Shown: positions 8,893 to 18,270, numbered from the stretch's first letter. The stretch is DNA of 64,000 nucleotides from Pseudarthrobacter polychromogenes (GCF_014644495.1 NZ_BMKU01000015.1:32927-96926); one strand, 5' to 3'. Program-made: numbers and translations. The notes: a model not told the origin generated them from the sequence alone.

Positions 8893-9267
8893 TTAGGGTT
8901 CTCCCCTGCGCCTTTCGTCCCAGCGCTCCTCGAGAGTGCTCATGAAGGAGTTTTTCTGCTTGCCGGGCTTTCGACTGCCGGCCTTGGATCCCGGCTTCGC
9001 GGCCGTACTGCTGCGCATGGTGGCGAAATAGACGCCGCCGCCCATCACTATGAAGCCCAGTACTCCAACAAAGATATTTTGGAGAGTGACGCCCACGAGC
9101 AACAGGAAGACGCCAGCCAGGGCGCAGAGGACGCCAATCACCACATGCCTCGTGGACCATGAACGCCCTGGGTCTGACCCCATGGAATTTGCGAACTTCG
9201 GGTCGTCCTCGTGAAGCTGCTTCTCCAGCTGCTCAAGCAGCTTCTGTTCGTGCTCCGACAGCGGCAT
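8893..9267 (-). CDS. DUF3040 membrane protein
   Basis: A small protein of 124 residues that begins MPLSEHEQKLLEQLE, the hallmark of the actinobacterial DUF3040 family. A charged cytoplasmic N-terminus of about 45 residues is followed by two close membrane segments (about 50-70 and 72-90) and a basic C-terminal tail. The ATG at 9267 is chosen because an AAAAGGAGG site sits 4-12 bases upstream; the frame is open further upstream but lacks a site. The family's function is unknown. A DUF3040 gene also neighbours the dcw cluster in mycobacteria. Confidence 0.88.
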   Translation of the reverse strand: MPLSEHEQKLLEQLEKQLHEDDPKFANSMGSDPGRSWSTRHVVIGVLCALAGVFLLLVGVTLQNIFVGVLGFIVMGGGVYFATMRSSTAAKPGSKAGSRKPGKQKNSFMSTLEERWDERRRGEP

Positions 9268-9541
9268 CACGACCTCCTTTTGTAGGCCAACGTCCGGGCT
9301 GATCCCAGCCACTACTTCTGCACCGTTAACGGCTGTTGTGCCTAAGAGGTTCCCGCCCTGCCCACAATGGCAAAAAGTCGGTAACCAGGCACGCCGTCGC
9401 AGGAGCGGGAGCATGTCCAAGAGGGTCCGGCAGTAAGTCCAGTCACTCAAAAACTATGTATATCTAAGGATAGTTTGTTGGGGGCTGTTCTGAAAGACGG
9501 CAATGACTTATCCGGGACCCCCGGCTGCCGGAACCGGCCCG

Positions 9542-10768
9542 CTATTGAGGGCCGGTTCCCGGCTCCATCAAGCGGGCCGGGAGGACGGATTTGCTGCCGA
9601 ATTTGCGCGCCACTTCGTCGAGGGCCTGTTCGGCCGCACGCCAGTTCTCGTCCCGCCGGTCGATGCTCAGCTGCAGCGAGGTGCGGGCGGCTTCCTCCAA
9701 CTGTTCGGCCCGTACGCCCACGAGCCGCACCGCCATGGTCCTGTCCCCCACCGATTCCAGCAGCTGGAGCGCCACTGAATAGATTAGCTGGGCACTGTCC
9801 ACCGGCGTTTGGACCGTCCGGCTGCGGGTAATGGTGGAGAAATCGGCGAACCGCAGCTTCAGGGCAATTGTCCGGGCCACCATCCCGGAACTCCGAAGGC
9901 GCGACGCCGTCCGGTGGGACAGCCGCAGGATTTCACGGTGGAGCAGGGCGTCGTCGCCCGTGTCGACCGCAAAGGTCTCTTCGGCACCGATGCTCTTCTC
10001 CAGCCGGACCGGAGTCACCGCCCGGTGGTCAATACCCCACGACAGCTGATGAACGTGCTCACCCGTAGCACCCAGCATCCTCTTAAGGGTGGACACCGGC
10101 GTTGCTGCCACGTCAGCAACCGTCCTGATGCCCATCCTTGCCAGGACATCAGCGGTCTTGGCGCCTACGCCCCACAGGGCACCAACCGGCAGGCTGTGGA
10201 GGTAGGGCACCGTTTCGTCGGGACCAATCAGAAGCAGTCCGTCAGGCTTGCAGCGGGTTGACGCGATCTTCGCCACGAACTTTGATTCCGCTATCCCTAC
10301 GGATGCAGTGATGCCCAGCTCCGAAGCTACCTGGCGCCGGATCATCTCTCCGATGCCCCGCGGTGCACCCAGCCGGCGTATGGCGCCTGTGACGTCGAGG
10401 AACGCCTCATCGACGCTGAGCGGTTCAACGAGTTCGGTGACTGATCCAAAAATCGCCATCAGCTGGGCTGACACCTCGTAGTAGAGCTTGTGGCGCGGTT
10501 CGATGATGACCGCCTGCGGGCACATCCGGGACGCCACGGCCATCGGCATGGCCGATTTCACACCGAACGCACGGGCTTCGTAGGAGGCAGAGAGGACCAC
10601 GGAACGGTCCGCGGGGAAGCCAACAATGACTGGCTTGCCGCGGAGTTCAGGTCTCGTCCGCAGCTCGACAGAGACGTAAAAGGCATCCATGTCCACGTGC
10701 ATGATGCACGTGCGCCGACGTCCCGGAATCACCGCTCCGGGTGGCTGGTTCATACCTTCGGGCCCCAC
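9542..10768 (-). CDS. dinB: DNA polymerase IV (DinB, Y-family)
   Basis: Error-prone translesion polymerase. The 408-residue protein has the Y-family catalytic motifs: DMDAFYVSVE (palm, near residue 26) and SVDEAFLDVT (near 118). It also has ASVGIAESKFVAKIAS, a helix-hairpin-helix region around 185-215 and a little-finger domain after about residue 250. The start is a GTG at 10768; an ATG five codons in (10753) is possible. It stands alone and convergent with nothing obvious, divergent from the following lipoprotein gene. The last residues do not show a clear clamp-binding QL-type motif. Confidence 0.95.
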   Translation of the reverse strand: MGPEGMNQPPGAVIPGRRRTCIMHVDMDAFYVSVELRTRPELRGKPVIVGFPADRSVVLSASYEARAFGVKSAMPMAVASRMCPQAVIIEPRHKLYYEVSAQLMAIFGSVTELVEPLSVDEAFLDVTGAIRRLGAPRGIGEMIRRQVASELGITASVGIAESKFVAKIASTRCKPDGLLLIGPDETVPYLHSLPVGALWGVGAKTADVLARMGIRTVADVAATPVSTLKRMLGATGEHVHQLSWGIDHRAVTPVRLEKSIGAEETFAVDTGDDALLHREILRLSHRTASRLRSSGMVARTIALKLRFADFSTITRSRTVQTPVDSAQLIYSVALQLLESVGDRTMAVRLVGVRAEQLEEAARTSLQLSIDRRDENWRAAEQALDEVARKFGSKSVLPARLMEPGTGPQ

Positions 10769-10843
10769 GGCTGCAATCCTAGCCGTTTTGTACTGACTAA
10801 ACTGGAGGCTGAATCCGGCATCAACACCAGGAGGAAAGTCCCT

Positions 10844-11371
10844 GTGACGGTCTTTGGAAACCTCAAGCCAGCAGGCGCTGCAGTTCTAGCTGCCGGCGCA
10901 GCGATGGCACTTGCAGCCTGCAGTCCAAGTCCGTCAGCAAGCCCGGATTCTTCCGCCTCCGCTTCGGCGCCGGCAACTGCCGCGTCCACTGTCACGGCTT
11001 CCCCCAGCCCTTCCGCTTCCCCCAATACCTCCGCCACCGTCGGCGCGCTGGTGGACGGCTTCCCGCAACAGCTCCTTCCCCTCATGCCTGGGGCCACAGT
11101 GGTATCGAGCAGTTTCGATAAAGCGTCGGCCCCCGCCACCGCCGCACTGGTGGGAACCGTGGCGGCCCCCACCGCCGCAGTCCTCGATTTCTACGCCAAG
11201 GCGCTTGAAGGCCAGGGCTTCAAGGCCGTACCCGGCGAAACCGTGGGGGCAGTCGCTTCCAGGGACTTTCTCCGGGGGGACAGCGAGACCGTCAACATCT
11301 CGGTAGTTGAAGCAGCTGGAGTTTCCACCTTTACCATCGGCGCCAACGTGCCAGCTGAGTCAGCCAAGTGA
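10844..11371 (+). CDS. Ser/Ala-rich lipoprotein of unknown function
   Basis: The 175-residue product begins at GTG 10844 with AGGAGG nine bases upstream. A signal peptide ends in the lipobox LAAC, giving a lipidated Cys at about residue 26. A low-complexity Ser/Ala/Pro stretch follows (about 27-65), a likely flexible tether, and then a folded domain of about 110 residues with no recognised family. Its stop overlaps the polyprenyl synthase start by 4 bp, so the two are co-translated. The extracellular role is unknown. Confidence 0.85.
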   Translation: MTVFGNLKPAGAAVLAAGAAMALAACSPSPSASPDSSASASAPATAASTVTASPSPSASPNTSATVGALVDGFPQQLLPLMPGATVVSSSFDKASAPATAALVGTVAAPTAAVLDFYAKALEGQGFKAVPGETVGAVASRDFLRGDSETVNISVVEAAGVSTFTIGANVPAESAK

Positions 11372-12462
11372 CCGCGGCCGAGCAGCTCAGGCATGAACAG
11401 GCAGACTTCGTGGCGGCGGTGGCCGGCGAACTCACCGGGTTCCTGGCCTCGCGGCAATCAGTCATGTCCGCCATTTCGCCGGACATTGATCCGATCATGG
11501 GGTCAATCTCCAACCTGGTGACCGGCGGCAAGCGCCTGCGCGCGTTGATGTGCTACTGGGGCTGGCGGGGTGCCGGTGGAGAACCTGCGGCCCAGCAGGT
11601 AGTAACGGCAGGCGCAGCCCTTGAGTTGTTCCAGGCCGCTGCGCTGATCCACGACGACATCATCGACCGGTCTGACACCAGGCGGGGCGGACCAAGCGTC
11701 CACCGCCGGTTCAGCGAGCTGCACGGCTCACAGGGCTGGGCGCTGGACAGCGAACGCTTCGGGCAGGCAGCCGCCATTCTGGCGGGAGACCTCTGCCTCT
11801 CCTTCAGCGAGGAGGCCTTCACGGATATTGGCGAGCGGGCAGCAGCCGGCAGCAGGGCAAGGCTGATCTTCAACCTCATGCGGGCCGAAGTGATGGCAGG
11901 CCAGTACCTGGACATCCTGGAAGAGGTTGCCGGGCCGGCCAGGGACCGCGCCGGCGCCGTCTCGCGCGCCCAGTCCATCATCCGCTTCAAATCTGCCAAG
12001 TACTCCACCGAACATCCGCTGGCGCTGGGAGGCGCACTCGCGGGAGCCTCGGATGACCTGCTCCGCGGCTACTCGGCATTTGCGCTGCCACTGGGGGAAG
12101 CGTTCCAGCTCCGGGATGACGTGCTCGGTGTCTTCGGCGATCCGCTGACAACCGGCAAGCCGGCGGGCGACGACCTGAGGGAAGGGAAGCGCACTGTGCT
12201 GGTTGCCCTGGCCATGGACCAGGCAACGGCTGAAGAGGCGGCCTTCATCGACTCCAGGCTCGGGAGCCCGGACCTCTCGGAGGACGACGTCGACGAGCTC
12301 CGGCGGATTATTGAGGAGTCCGGGGCACTGGCGGCCACCGAGGTCCTCATCAATGAATTTGGCGCCGCCGCCTTCGAGGCCCTGGAGGCACTCCCCCTCA
12401 TGGAGTTGCCCAAGACTGCCCTTCGGCGGCTGGCTGAAGCGACCGTCAGCCGCGCCTCCTAG
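11368..12462 (+). CDS. Polyprenyl (geranylgeranyl-type) diphosphate synthase
   Basis: Trans-prenyltransferase that condenses isopentenyl diphosphate with allylic diphosphates. The 364-residue protein shows the first aspartate-rich motif HDDIIDRSD (95-103) and the second RDDVLGVFGD (249-258), plus the GGKRLR substrate motif (53-58). Chain length cannot be read safely from the sequence. Its location next to an Rv2175c-like gene and a PASTA kinase matches idsA2 (Rv2173) in mycobacteria. It starts at a GTG overlapping the lipoprotein stop. Confidence 0.93.
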   Translation: MTAAEQLRHEQADFVAAVAGELTGFLASRQSVMSAISPDIDPIMGSISNLVTGGKRLRALMCYWGWRGAGGEPAAQQVVTAGAALELFQAAALIHDDIIDRSDTRRGGPSVHRRFSELHGSQGWALDSERFGQAAAILAGDLCLSFSEEAFTDIGERAAAGSRARLIFNLMRAEVMAGQYLDILEEVAGPARDRAGAVSRAQSIIRFKSAKYSTEHPLALGGALAGASDDLLRGYSAFALPLGEAFQLRDDVLGVFGDPLTTGKPAGDDLREGKRTVLVALAMDQATAEEAAFIDSRLGSPDLSEDDVDELRRIIEESGALAATEVLINEFGAAAFEALEALPLMELPKTALRRLAEATVSRAS

Positions 12463-12501
12463 CGGTTTAAGGCAAGCCAGGCGACGTGCCGGGCCGGGAA
12501 A

Positions 12502-12855
12502 CTACCAGGCGAGGGTCTGGGCCCTGCGCCGTATTTCTGTTTTCCGGCCCTCACGCAGGGCGTCGATGGGCCGTCCGCGCAGTGACTCGTCCGGGGTAAA
12601 GAGCCATACGATCAGGTCCTCGTCCGAGTACCCTGCGTCAGACAGGACAACGATGGTTCCCTTAAGGCTGTCCACCACCTGGCCGTCCTGGATAAATTCT
12701 GCCGGCACCGACCTGATTCTCCGTTCACCGACCCGCAGCGCCGCCAGGGCACGTTCATCCAGCAGGCTGTGAACCTTGGTGATGGAAACATCCAATAAAC
12801 GGGCGACGTCGGGCAGGGGCAACCATTCGCCCACAAGGTTTTCTACATTGCTCAC
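12502..12855 (-). CDS. Rv2175c-family DNA-binding protein
   Basis: A 117-residue protein with an N-terminal winged helix-turn-helix (about residues 10-45: LPDVARLLDVSITKVHSLLD) and a C-terminal segment typical of the Rv2175c family. In M. tuberculosis Rv2175c is a DNA-binding substrate of the kinase PknL, encoded next door. Here a PASTA kinase gene lies 1.7 kb away in the same neighbourhood. Phosphorylation is inferred only. It is convergent with the prenyl synthase gene. Confidence 0.85.
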   Translation of the reverse strand: MSNVENLVGEWLPLPDVARLLDVSITKVHSLLDERALAALRVGERRIRSVPAEFIQDGQVVDSLKGTIVVLSDAGYSDEDLIVWLFTPDESLRGRPIDALREGRKTEIRRRAQTLAW

Positions 12856-13010
12856 GGATCAAGGTTGCCACGGCGTGCGCCTTGCCGCCTAGTTGATGCA
12901 TTCGGCGGAACGCATTGACCCGCGGACACTCCCAAAATTCTTCCTTGCAGCTGTTACCGGAATTCTTGTGCTAATCCACAATCCGTGAGAGATTCTCATT
13001 GACCACATTT

Positions 13011-13037
13011 GTAACAGTATTAACAGCAGTAACAGTA
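13011..13037 (+). promoter_or_regulatory. Three 9-bp direct repeats upstream of the LysM/SLT gene (MtrA-type candidate)
   Basis: GTAACAGTA, TTAACAGCA and GTAACAGTA follow each other with no gap, giving a TAACAG hexamer every 9 bp, 58-84 bp before the gene start. Genes for muralytic enzymes in actinobacteria are often controlled by MtrA, which recognises direct GTMACA-type repeats. A TTGACC (12999-13004) just upstream could be a -35. The regulator is inferred. Confidence 0.45.
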
Positions 13038-13094
13038 GTATCGGAATCAGCGGCATCCCCGCCCGCGCCCGCAGTTGAGAAGAGGATTTTTTCC

Positions 13095-14480
13095 ATGACG
13101 ATGTCCCGCTCGCACAAGCAGCCCCCCAAGCCGAGCCTGCCTATGCTCGCCGCGACGACGGCAGCGCTGCCAGCGGTCGTATTGTCATCCTTGGCGCTGG
13201 CCCAGCCAGCCGCTGCCGAGCAGCCTGTCCGCGCCATTCCGGGGACGCTTGCAGCAGCCATGAAAGCCCAGGCCGCCACGGCCAGTGCAACGGTTATTCC
13301 CGCGGCGTCGGTGTCGACGGCGATCCCCTCCGCCTTTAAGCCGGCACAGCCTTCGGCGCCGGCGGAGTACACGATTGCCCGTGGCGACACCATCAGTGCC
13401 ATTGCAGGAAAATTCGGACTTAACACTGCTGAGGTCCTGAAGCTGAACAACCTTCAGGCGAACACAATCATCTATCCCGGCCAGAAGATCAAGCTTTCCG
13501 GCTCGGCCGCCGCACCTGCAGCGCCCTCCGCCGCGCCCGCCCCGGCCGCACCTGCGGCCGCACCCGCAGGCGGCGCCACGTATACGGTGAAGCCCGGTGA
13601 CACGCTGGGTGCCATCGCTGCCCGGCACAACGTGGGCCTGGCGGATGTGTTCTCGTGGAACAACCTCAACATGCGCTCCGTTATCTACCCGGGGCAGAAG
13701 ATCAAGGTCGGGGCCGGTGGTGCGGCTCCCGCGCCCGCCGCCGCTCCTGTCCCGGGCGGGCTGGCCTCGACATCGGCTCCCGCCGCGCCTGCGGCCCCGG
13801 CCTCCGGCTCGTACACCGTCAAAGCCGGAGACACGCTCTCTGCGATCGCGTCCCGGCACGGCGTCAAGCTCTCCGAGCTGCTGTCCGCCAACCGCCTGGG
13901 CATGACCAGTGTCATCTACCCGGGCAACAAGCTGGCCATCCCCGGCGCCAACGGACAGCCTGCCGCTCCGCAGCCGGCAGCCTCGGTCACGCCCCTGGTC
14001 CCAAGCTCATTCCTGGGCTTCAGCTACCCTGCCGCAGTGGTCAGCTCCGCCAACGAGAACAAAGCGTTGCTGAACGCCTCCCCGGTGCCCTCCCGAGCTG
14101 AAATGCGGAACATTGTGGCAGATACCGCGCGCAGGATGGGCGTGGAACCCTCCTTGGCCCTCGCCTTCGCGCACCAGGAATCCGGGTTTGACCAGCGGGC
14201 AGTTTCCCCCGCCAACGCCATAGGTACCATGCAGGTCATCCCCACCTCCGGCCAGTGGGCTTCGGACCTGGTGGGACGCAAGCTGAACCTGCTGGACCCC
14301 TATGACAACGCCACGGCCGGGGTAGCAATCATCCGCCAGCTCCTTGCCACCAGCAAGGACAGGGACACGGCCATCGCCGGCTATTACCAGGGCCAGTATT
14401 CTGTCAGCAAGTACGGCATGTACGACGACACCAAAGCCTATGTGGCGGCCATCAAGGCACACCAGAAAAACTTCGGCTGA
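13095..14480 (+). CDS. Secreted LysM / lytic transglycosylase-like protein
   Basis: A cell-wall hydrolase candidate of 461 residues. It has an N-terminal signal sequence ending near AQPAAAEQ, three LysM peptidoglycan-binding modules (about 92-134, 163-205 and 240-285) joined by Ala/Pro linkers, and a C-terminal SLT-type domain (about 350-440). That domain has HQESGFDQRAVS, containing the catalytic Glu, and GTMQVIPTSG. The ATG at 13095 follows GAAGAGGA by about 9 bases. The frame is open back to a TTG at 12999, but that stretch is the repeat-rich leader and is unlikely to be translated. Confidence 0.92.
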   Translation: MTMSRSHKQPPKPSLPMLAATTAALPAVVLSSLALAQPAAAEQPVRAIPGTLAAAMKAQAATASATVIPAASVSTAIPSAFKPAQPSAPAEYTIARGDTISAIAGKFGLNTAEVLKLNNLQANTIIYPGQKIKLSGSAAAPAAPSAAPAPAAPAAAPAGGATYTVKPGDTLGAIAARHNVGLADVFSWNNLNMRSVIYPGQKIKVGAGGAAPAPAAAPVPGGLASTSAPAAPAAPASGSYTVKAGDTLSAIASRHGVKLSELLSANRLGMTSVIYPGNKLAIPGANGQPAAPQPAASVTPLVPSSFLGFSYPAAVVSSANENKALLNASPVPSRAEMRNIVADTARRMGVEPSLALAFAHQESGFDQRAVSPANAIGTMQVIPTSGQWASDLVGRKLNLLDPYDNATAGVAIIRQLLATSKDRDTAIAGYYQGQYSVSKYGMYDDTKAYVAAIKAHQKNFG

Positions 14481-14521
14481 GCTGCTGCTGCCGCCCGCGC
14501 ACCGCGGGGACGGGAAAGTTT

Positions 14522-14557
14522 GAACGGGTCCGGACCGGTAAAGGTTCGGGCCCGTTC
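14522..14557 (+). terminator. Hairpin between the LysM gene and the kinase gene
   Basis: A 15 bp stem with two G-U pairs (14522-14536 with 14543-14557) and a 6-base loop lies 42 bp after the LysM gene stop. There is no U-run, so it may be a weak or factor-assisted terminator. It ends 25 bp before the kinase start. Confidence 0.45.
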
Positions 14558-14581
14558 CGTTGCGGGGATTAGGATCGTAGG

Positions 14582-16756
14582 GTGCAGGAACACGTGTCAG
14601 ACCCTCTTGTAGGAACGCTGGTGGACAACCGGTACGCCGTGCGGTCCAAGCTCGCACGCGGCGGCATGTCCACGGTTTACCTTGCCACGGACCAGCGGCT
14701 GGAGCGGGACGTGGCGCTCAAGGTGCTGCACCCCCACCTCTCCGCTGATGACAACTTCCTGGGCAGGCTTGGCCGGGAGGCCAAGGCGGCTGCACGGTTG
14801 TCCCATCCACACGTGGTGGGGGTCCTTGACCAGGGGAACGACGGCCCCACGGCGTACCTGGTCATGGAATACATCAAGGGCCACACGCTGCGTGACCTCA
14901 TTAATGAGAAGGGCGCCCTGCCTCCGCGGCTGGCACTGGCGCTGATCGATCCGGTGGCCGAAGGCCTCGGCGCCGCCCATGCTGCCGGCTTCATCCACCG
15001 CGACGTCAAGCCGGAGAATGTTCTGATTTCCGACGACGGCCGGATCAAGATCGGTGATTTCGGCCTGGCCCGCGCCGTCACCACCGCCACCAGCACGGGC
15101 GCCCTGATTGGAACAGTCGCTTACCTCTCCCCTGAACTCGTCCTGGGACGGGCGGCTGACGCGCGCAGCGACATCTACTCCCTGGGCATCATGCTGTACG
15201 AGATGCTTACCGGACGGCAGCCGTTCGACGGCGAGGTCCCCATCCAGGTGGCGTACCAGCACGTCCACGGGACAGTGGGGCCGCCCTCGGCCCTGGTCCC
15301 GGGCCTGGCCGCCGAAGTGGACGAACTCGTGCAGTGGTGCACAGCCAGCGACCCCGAGAACCGGCCGGTGGACGGAAATGCCCTGCTCCAGGAACTGCGG
15401 CATATCAGGACCCACCTCACGGATGCTGAACTGGACCTGCGTCCGCCGGCGGCTGCCGCCGGCGGCACCGTGACCGCGCCCCAACAGGTTGCCCCGGTCC
15501 GGATTCCTTCCCCGCCCCCGGGGCCTCCGCCATCCCGCGAGCCTGCCGGGTCCAACAACACCGGGCACGTCCAGCATCCCACCGAGGTCATCGGCCGCAC
15601 CAACAATCCCACCACGGTGATGCCTTACGGACAGACGCCTGGGCCCGCCTATCAGCCCTCGCCGGGCCAATCCCGGGCCGCCATGCAGCCTTCAGGTCCT
15701 GCTGCCGGTGCTGCCAGGCGCACCCTGTCACCACCTGACGACGACCAGGCGTGGGCGCCGCCTCCTCCGGTGCTGGGCAAACGCGCCCAGCGCAAGGCCG
15801 ACAGGGAGGACGAGAAGGCACGGGCGCGTGCCGCCGCCACCCCCGCACGGACGCTCCGGGAAGGGAATCCCCGGCGCCGCGGCGTCCTGTGGGTGATAAT
15901 CCTTGTGGTGGCTGCCCTCCTGGCAACAGGCGCCGGCTGGTTTTTCGGGATGGGCCCCGGCGCAGCCGCGTCCATCCCTTCCGTCGCCAACAAGACCGTG
16001 GCGCAGGCGCAGCAGCTGCTCAGCGACGCCGGCTTCCGGTCCACCACCAGGGACGTGTTCGACGACGACGTGCCTTCCGGCCTGGTGGTGGGCAGCGAGC
16101 CCGCCGAGGGCGCGGAAATCCGCAAGTTCCAGCCCGTGGCCCTCTATGTTTCCAAGGGGCCCCAGCTTTTTCCGCTGCCCGTTCTGGCCGGCGGCACCCT
16201 TGAGGAAGCCAAGAACGGCCTCAACGCGGCGGACATGGCACTGGGCCCCGTGACGGAGCAGTTCGACGAGCAGGCACCCGCGGGCACGGTCCTGTCGCAG
16301 GACCCTGCTGCAGGGACGGATGTCCGCCGCGGTACGCCTGTCAGCCTGGTGGTTTCCAAGGGGCCCGAGCCTATCCCGGTGCCGCTGGTGGTGGGCCAGG
16401 ACCAGGACGACGCCGTTGATGCCATCACGGCAGCCGGTCTCCGGGCAGATGTGGCCGGCGAGGAAGTCTTCAGCCGGGACATTCCCAAGGGCGCTGTGGT
16501 CAGCCAGGCGCCGGCGGAGGGAACGCTTACCCGCGGCGGAACCGTGACCCTGACCATCTCCAAGGGCCCCCGGATGGTGGAAGTCCCCAGTTACATCGGC
16601 AAGCAGGCCAAAGAGGCCGAACAGGCACTGCGCCAGCTCGGCTTCGACGTGAAGGTGAACAATATCCTCGGCGGCTTCTTCGGAACCGTCAGGGATCAGG
16701 ACCCGGTCAACAAAGAGGTTCCGGAGGGATCGGTCATCACCCTGACGGTGGTGTAG
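14582..16756 (+). CDS. PASTA-domain Ser/Thr protein kinase
   Basis: Membrane receptor-like kinase of 724 residues. The cytoplasmic kinase domain (about 15-275) has the Gly loop ARGGMSTVY, the lysine in VALKVLHPH, catalytic HRDVKPENV and DFGLAR. A Pro-rich juxtamembrane linker (about 285-430) and one membrane segment (about 434-458) follow, then four extracellular PASTA domains (from about 464 to the end), each ending in a SKGP-type junction. PASTA modules sense muropeptides or lipid II. Position next to the Rv2175c-like gene and DAHP synthase matches mycobacterial pknL, but the PASTA ectodomain resembles PknB. Start GTG 14582. Confidence 0.94.
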   Translation: MQEHVSDPLVGTLVDNRYAVRSKLARGGMSTVYLATDQRLERDVALKVLHPHLSADDNFLGRLGREAKAAARLSHPHVVGVLDQGNDGPTAYLVMEYIKGHTLRDLINEKGALPPRLALALIDPVAEGLGAAHAAGFIHRDVKPENVLISDDGRIKIGDFGLARAVTTATSTGALIGTVAYLSPELVLGRAADARSDIYSLGIMLYEMLTGRQPFDGEVPIQVAYQHVHGTVGPPSALVPGLAAEVDELVQWCTASDPENRPVDGNALLQELRHIRTHLTDAELDLRPPAAAAGGTVTAPQQVAPVRIPSPPPGPPPSREPAGSNNTGHVQHPTEVIGRTNNPTTVMPYGQTPGPAYQPSPGQSRAAMQPSGPAAGAARRTLSPPDDDQAWAPPPPVLGKRAQRKADREDEKARARAAATPARTLREGNPRRRGVLWVIILVVAALLATGAGWFFGMGPGAAASIPSVANKTVAQAQQLLSDAGFRSTTRDVFDDDVPSGLVVGSEPAEGAEIRKFQPVALYVSKGPQLFPLPVLAGGTLEEAKNGLNAADMALGPVTEQFDEQAPAGTVLSQDPAAGTDVRRGTPVSLVVSKGPEPIPVPLVVGQDQDDAVDAITAAGLRADVAGEEVFSRDIPKGAVVSQAPAEGTLTRGGTVTLTISKGPRMVEVPSYIGKQAKEAEQALRQLGFDVKVNNILGGFFGTVRDQDPVNKEVPEGSVITLTVV

Positions 16757-16802
16757 CCGGACCTGCCGGCCACACCACTATCGGGTCGTGAGTGTGCGGC
16801 GC

Positions 16803-18197
16803 CTAGTGCTTTGCCAGGGCGCCGGCTACCAGGAAGGCCATCTCGAGGGACTGCATGTGGTTCAGGCGCGGGTCGCAGACCGACTCGTAACGGTCCAGGA
16901 ATGCGTCCTGGTCCACGGGATCGGCGCCGCCGAGGCACTCTGCGACGTCGTCGCCGGTCATTTCCACGTGCAGGCCGCCGGGAACGGTCCCCAGCGCGTG
17001 GTGCACCTCGAAGAAGCCGCGCACTTCGTCAATGACGTCGTCGAAATTGCGGGTCTTGTAGCCGTTGGGGGACGTGACGGTGTTCCCGTGCATGGGGTCC
17101 GTGACCCACAGCACCTGAGCGCCGGACGCGGTGACCTTTTCGACGACGGCGGGCAGCTTCTCGCGGATATTGCCGGCCCCCATGCGGGTGATGAACGTCA
17201 GCCGGCCGGGCTCGCGCTCCGGATCCAGCTTGTCGATCAGGCGAAGGGCGTCATCGCCGGTGGTGGACGGGCCCAGCTTCACGCCGATGGGGTTCCGCAC
17301 CCGTGAAAGGAAGTCAACGTGCGCATGGTCCAGTTCGCGGGTCCGCTCGCCGATCCAGAGGAAGTGGGCGGAGGTGTCGTACGGGAATCCGGTGCGTGAA
17401 TCGATCCGGGTCAGCGCCCGCTCATAGTCCAGCAGCAACGCTTCGTGGCTGGCAAAGAATTCGACGCGCTTCAGGGCCTCGAAGTCGGCGCCGCAGGAGG
17501 CCATGAACTGGATGGCGCGGTCGATGTCGCGGGCCAGGGACTCGTAGCGTGCGTGGGCCGGGTTCTCGGTGAAGCCCTTGTTCCACTGGTGCACCGAACG
17601 CAGGTCCGCAAACCCTCCCTGCGTGAAGGCGCGGATCAGGTTCAGCGTGGAAGCGGACGTGTGGTAGGCGCGGAGCATCCGGGAGGCATCATGGCCCCGG
17701 GACTGTGGAGTGAACTCGTAACCGTTCACGATGTCGCCCCGGTAGGCGGGCAGGGTGACGCCGCCGCGGGTTTCGTCATTGGACGAACGGGGCTTGGCGA
17801 ACTGCCCGGCCATGCGGCCCATCTTGATGACGGGCATGGCGGCACCGTACGTCAGCACCACGGCCATCTGGAGGATGGTCTTGACCCGGGCGCTGATCTT
17901 GTCTGCCGTGGCAGCCTCGAAGGTCTCGGCGCAGTCACCGCCCTGCAGCAGGAAGGCCTTGCCCTGGGCAGCAGCGGCCAGCCGCTCGCGCAGGACATCC
18001 ACTTCGCCCGCGAAAACCAGCGGGGGAAGGACGGAGAGTTCCTTCACCGAGGCGTCGAACACGTCACGGTCCTGCCAGCTGGGCTGCTGGGAAATGGGGA
18101 GGTCCCGCCAGTTATCAAGTCCGGGATAGTCGGCTGCTCCGCTCTGGGCGGTGCTGGACAGCGAAAAGGCGGGTTTTGCAGATAGCTCAGTCACCAT
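16803..18197 (-). CDS. aroG: Class II 3-deoxy-7-phosphoheptulonate (DAHP) synthase
   Basis: Condenses phosphoenolpyruvate and erythrose 4-phosphate, the first step of the shikimate pathway. The 464-residue protein is of the class II (plant-like, mycobacterial AroG) type. Its hallmark segments include LQGGDCAETF, KMGRMAGQFAKPRS, RGDIVNGYE, GVKLGPST and WVTDPMHGNT. Class II enzymes in actinobacteria are often feedback regulated and partner chorismate mutase; no mutase is in this window. It is convergent with the kinase gene, with a 46 bp gap. Confidence 0.97.
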   Translation of the reverse strand: MVTELSAKPAFSLSSTAQSGAADYPGLDNWRDLPISQQPSWQDRDVFDASVKELSVLPPLVFAGEVDVLRERLAAAAQGKAFLLQGGDCAETFEAATADKISARVKTILQMAVVLTYGAAMPVIKMGRMAGQFAKPRSSNDETRGGVTLPAYRGDIVNGYEFTPQSRGHDASRMLRAYHTSASTLNLIRAFTQGGFADLRSVHQWNKGFTENPAHARYESLARDIDRAIQFMASCGADFEALKRVEFFASHEALLLDYERALTRIDSRTGFPYDTSAHFLWIGERTRELDHAHVDFLSRVRNPIGVKLGPSTTGDDALRLIDKLDPEREPGRLTFITRMGAGNIREKLPAVVEKVTASGAQVLWVTDPMHGNTVTSPNGYKTRNFDDVIDEVRGFFEVHHALGTVPGGLHVEMTGDDVAECLGGADPVDQDAFLDRYESVCDPRLNHMQSLEMAFLVAGALAKH

Positions 18198-18270
18198 CTA
18201 AGACTAGCGGTCGCGCAGCTCCCCGGGACACCGCACTGTCACGCTTAGGGCCCGCCGCGTCACAACCCGC

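Noticed and set aside
12856..13094. ydaO-type c-di-AMP riboswitch upstream of the LysM/SLT gene
   Set aside because: Such switches precede related genes in other actinobacteria, but the conserved ydaO sequence blocks were not seen in this leader.
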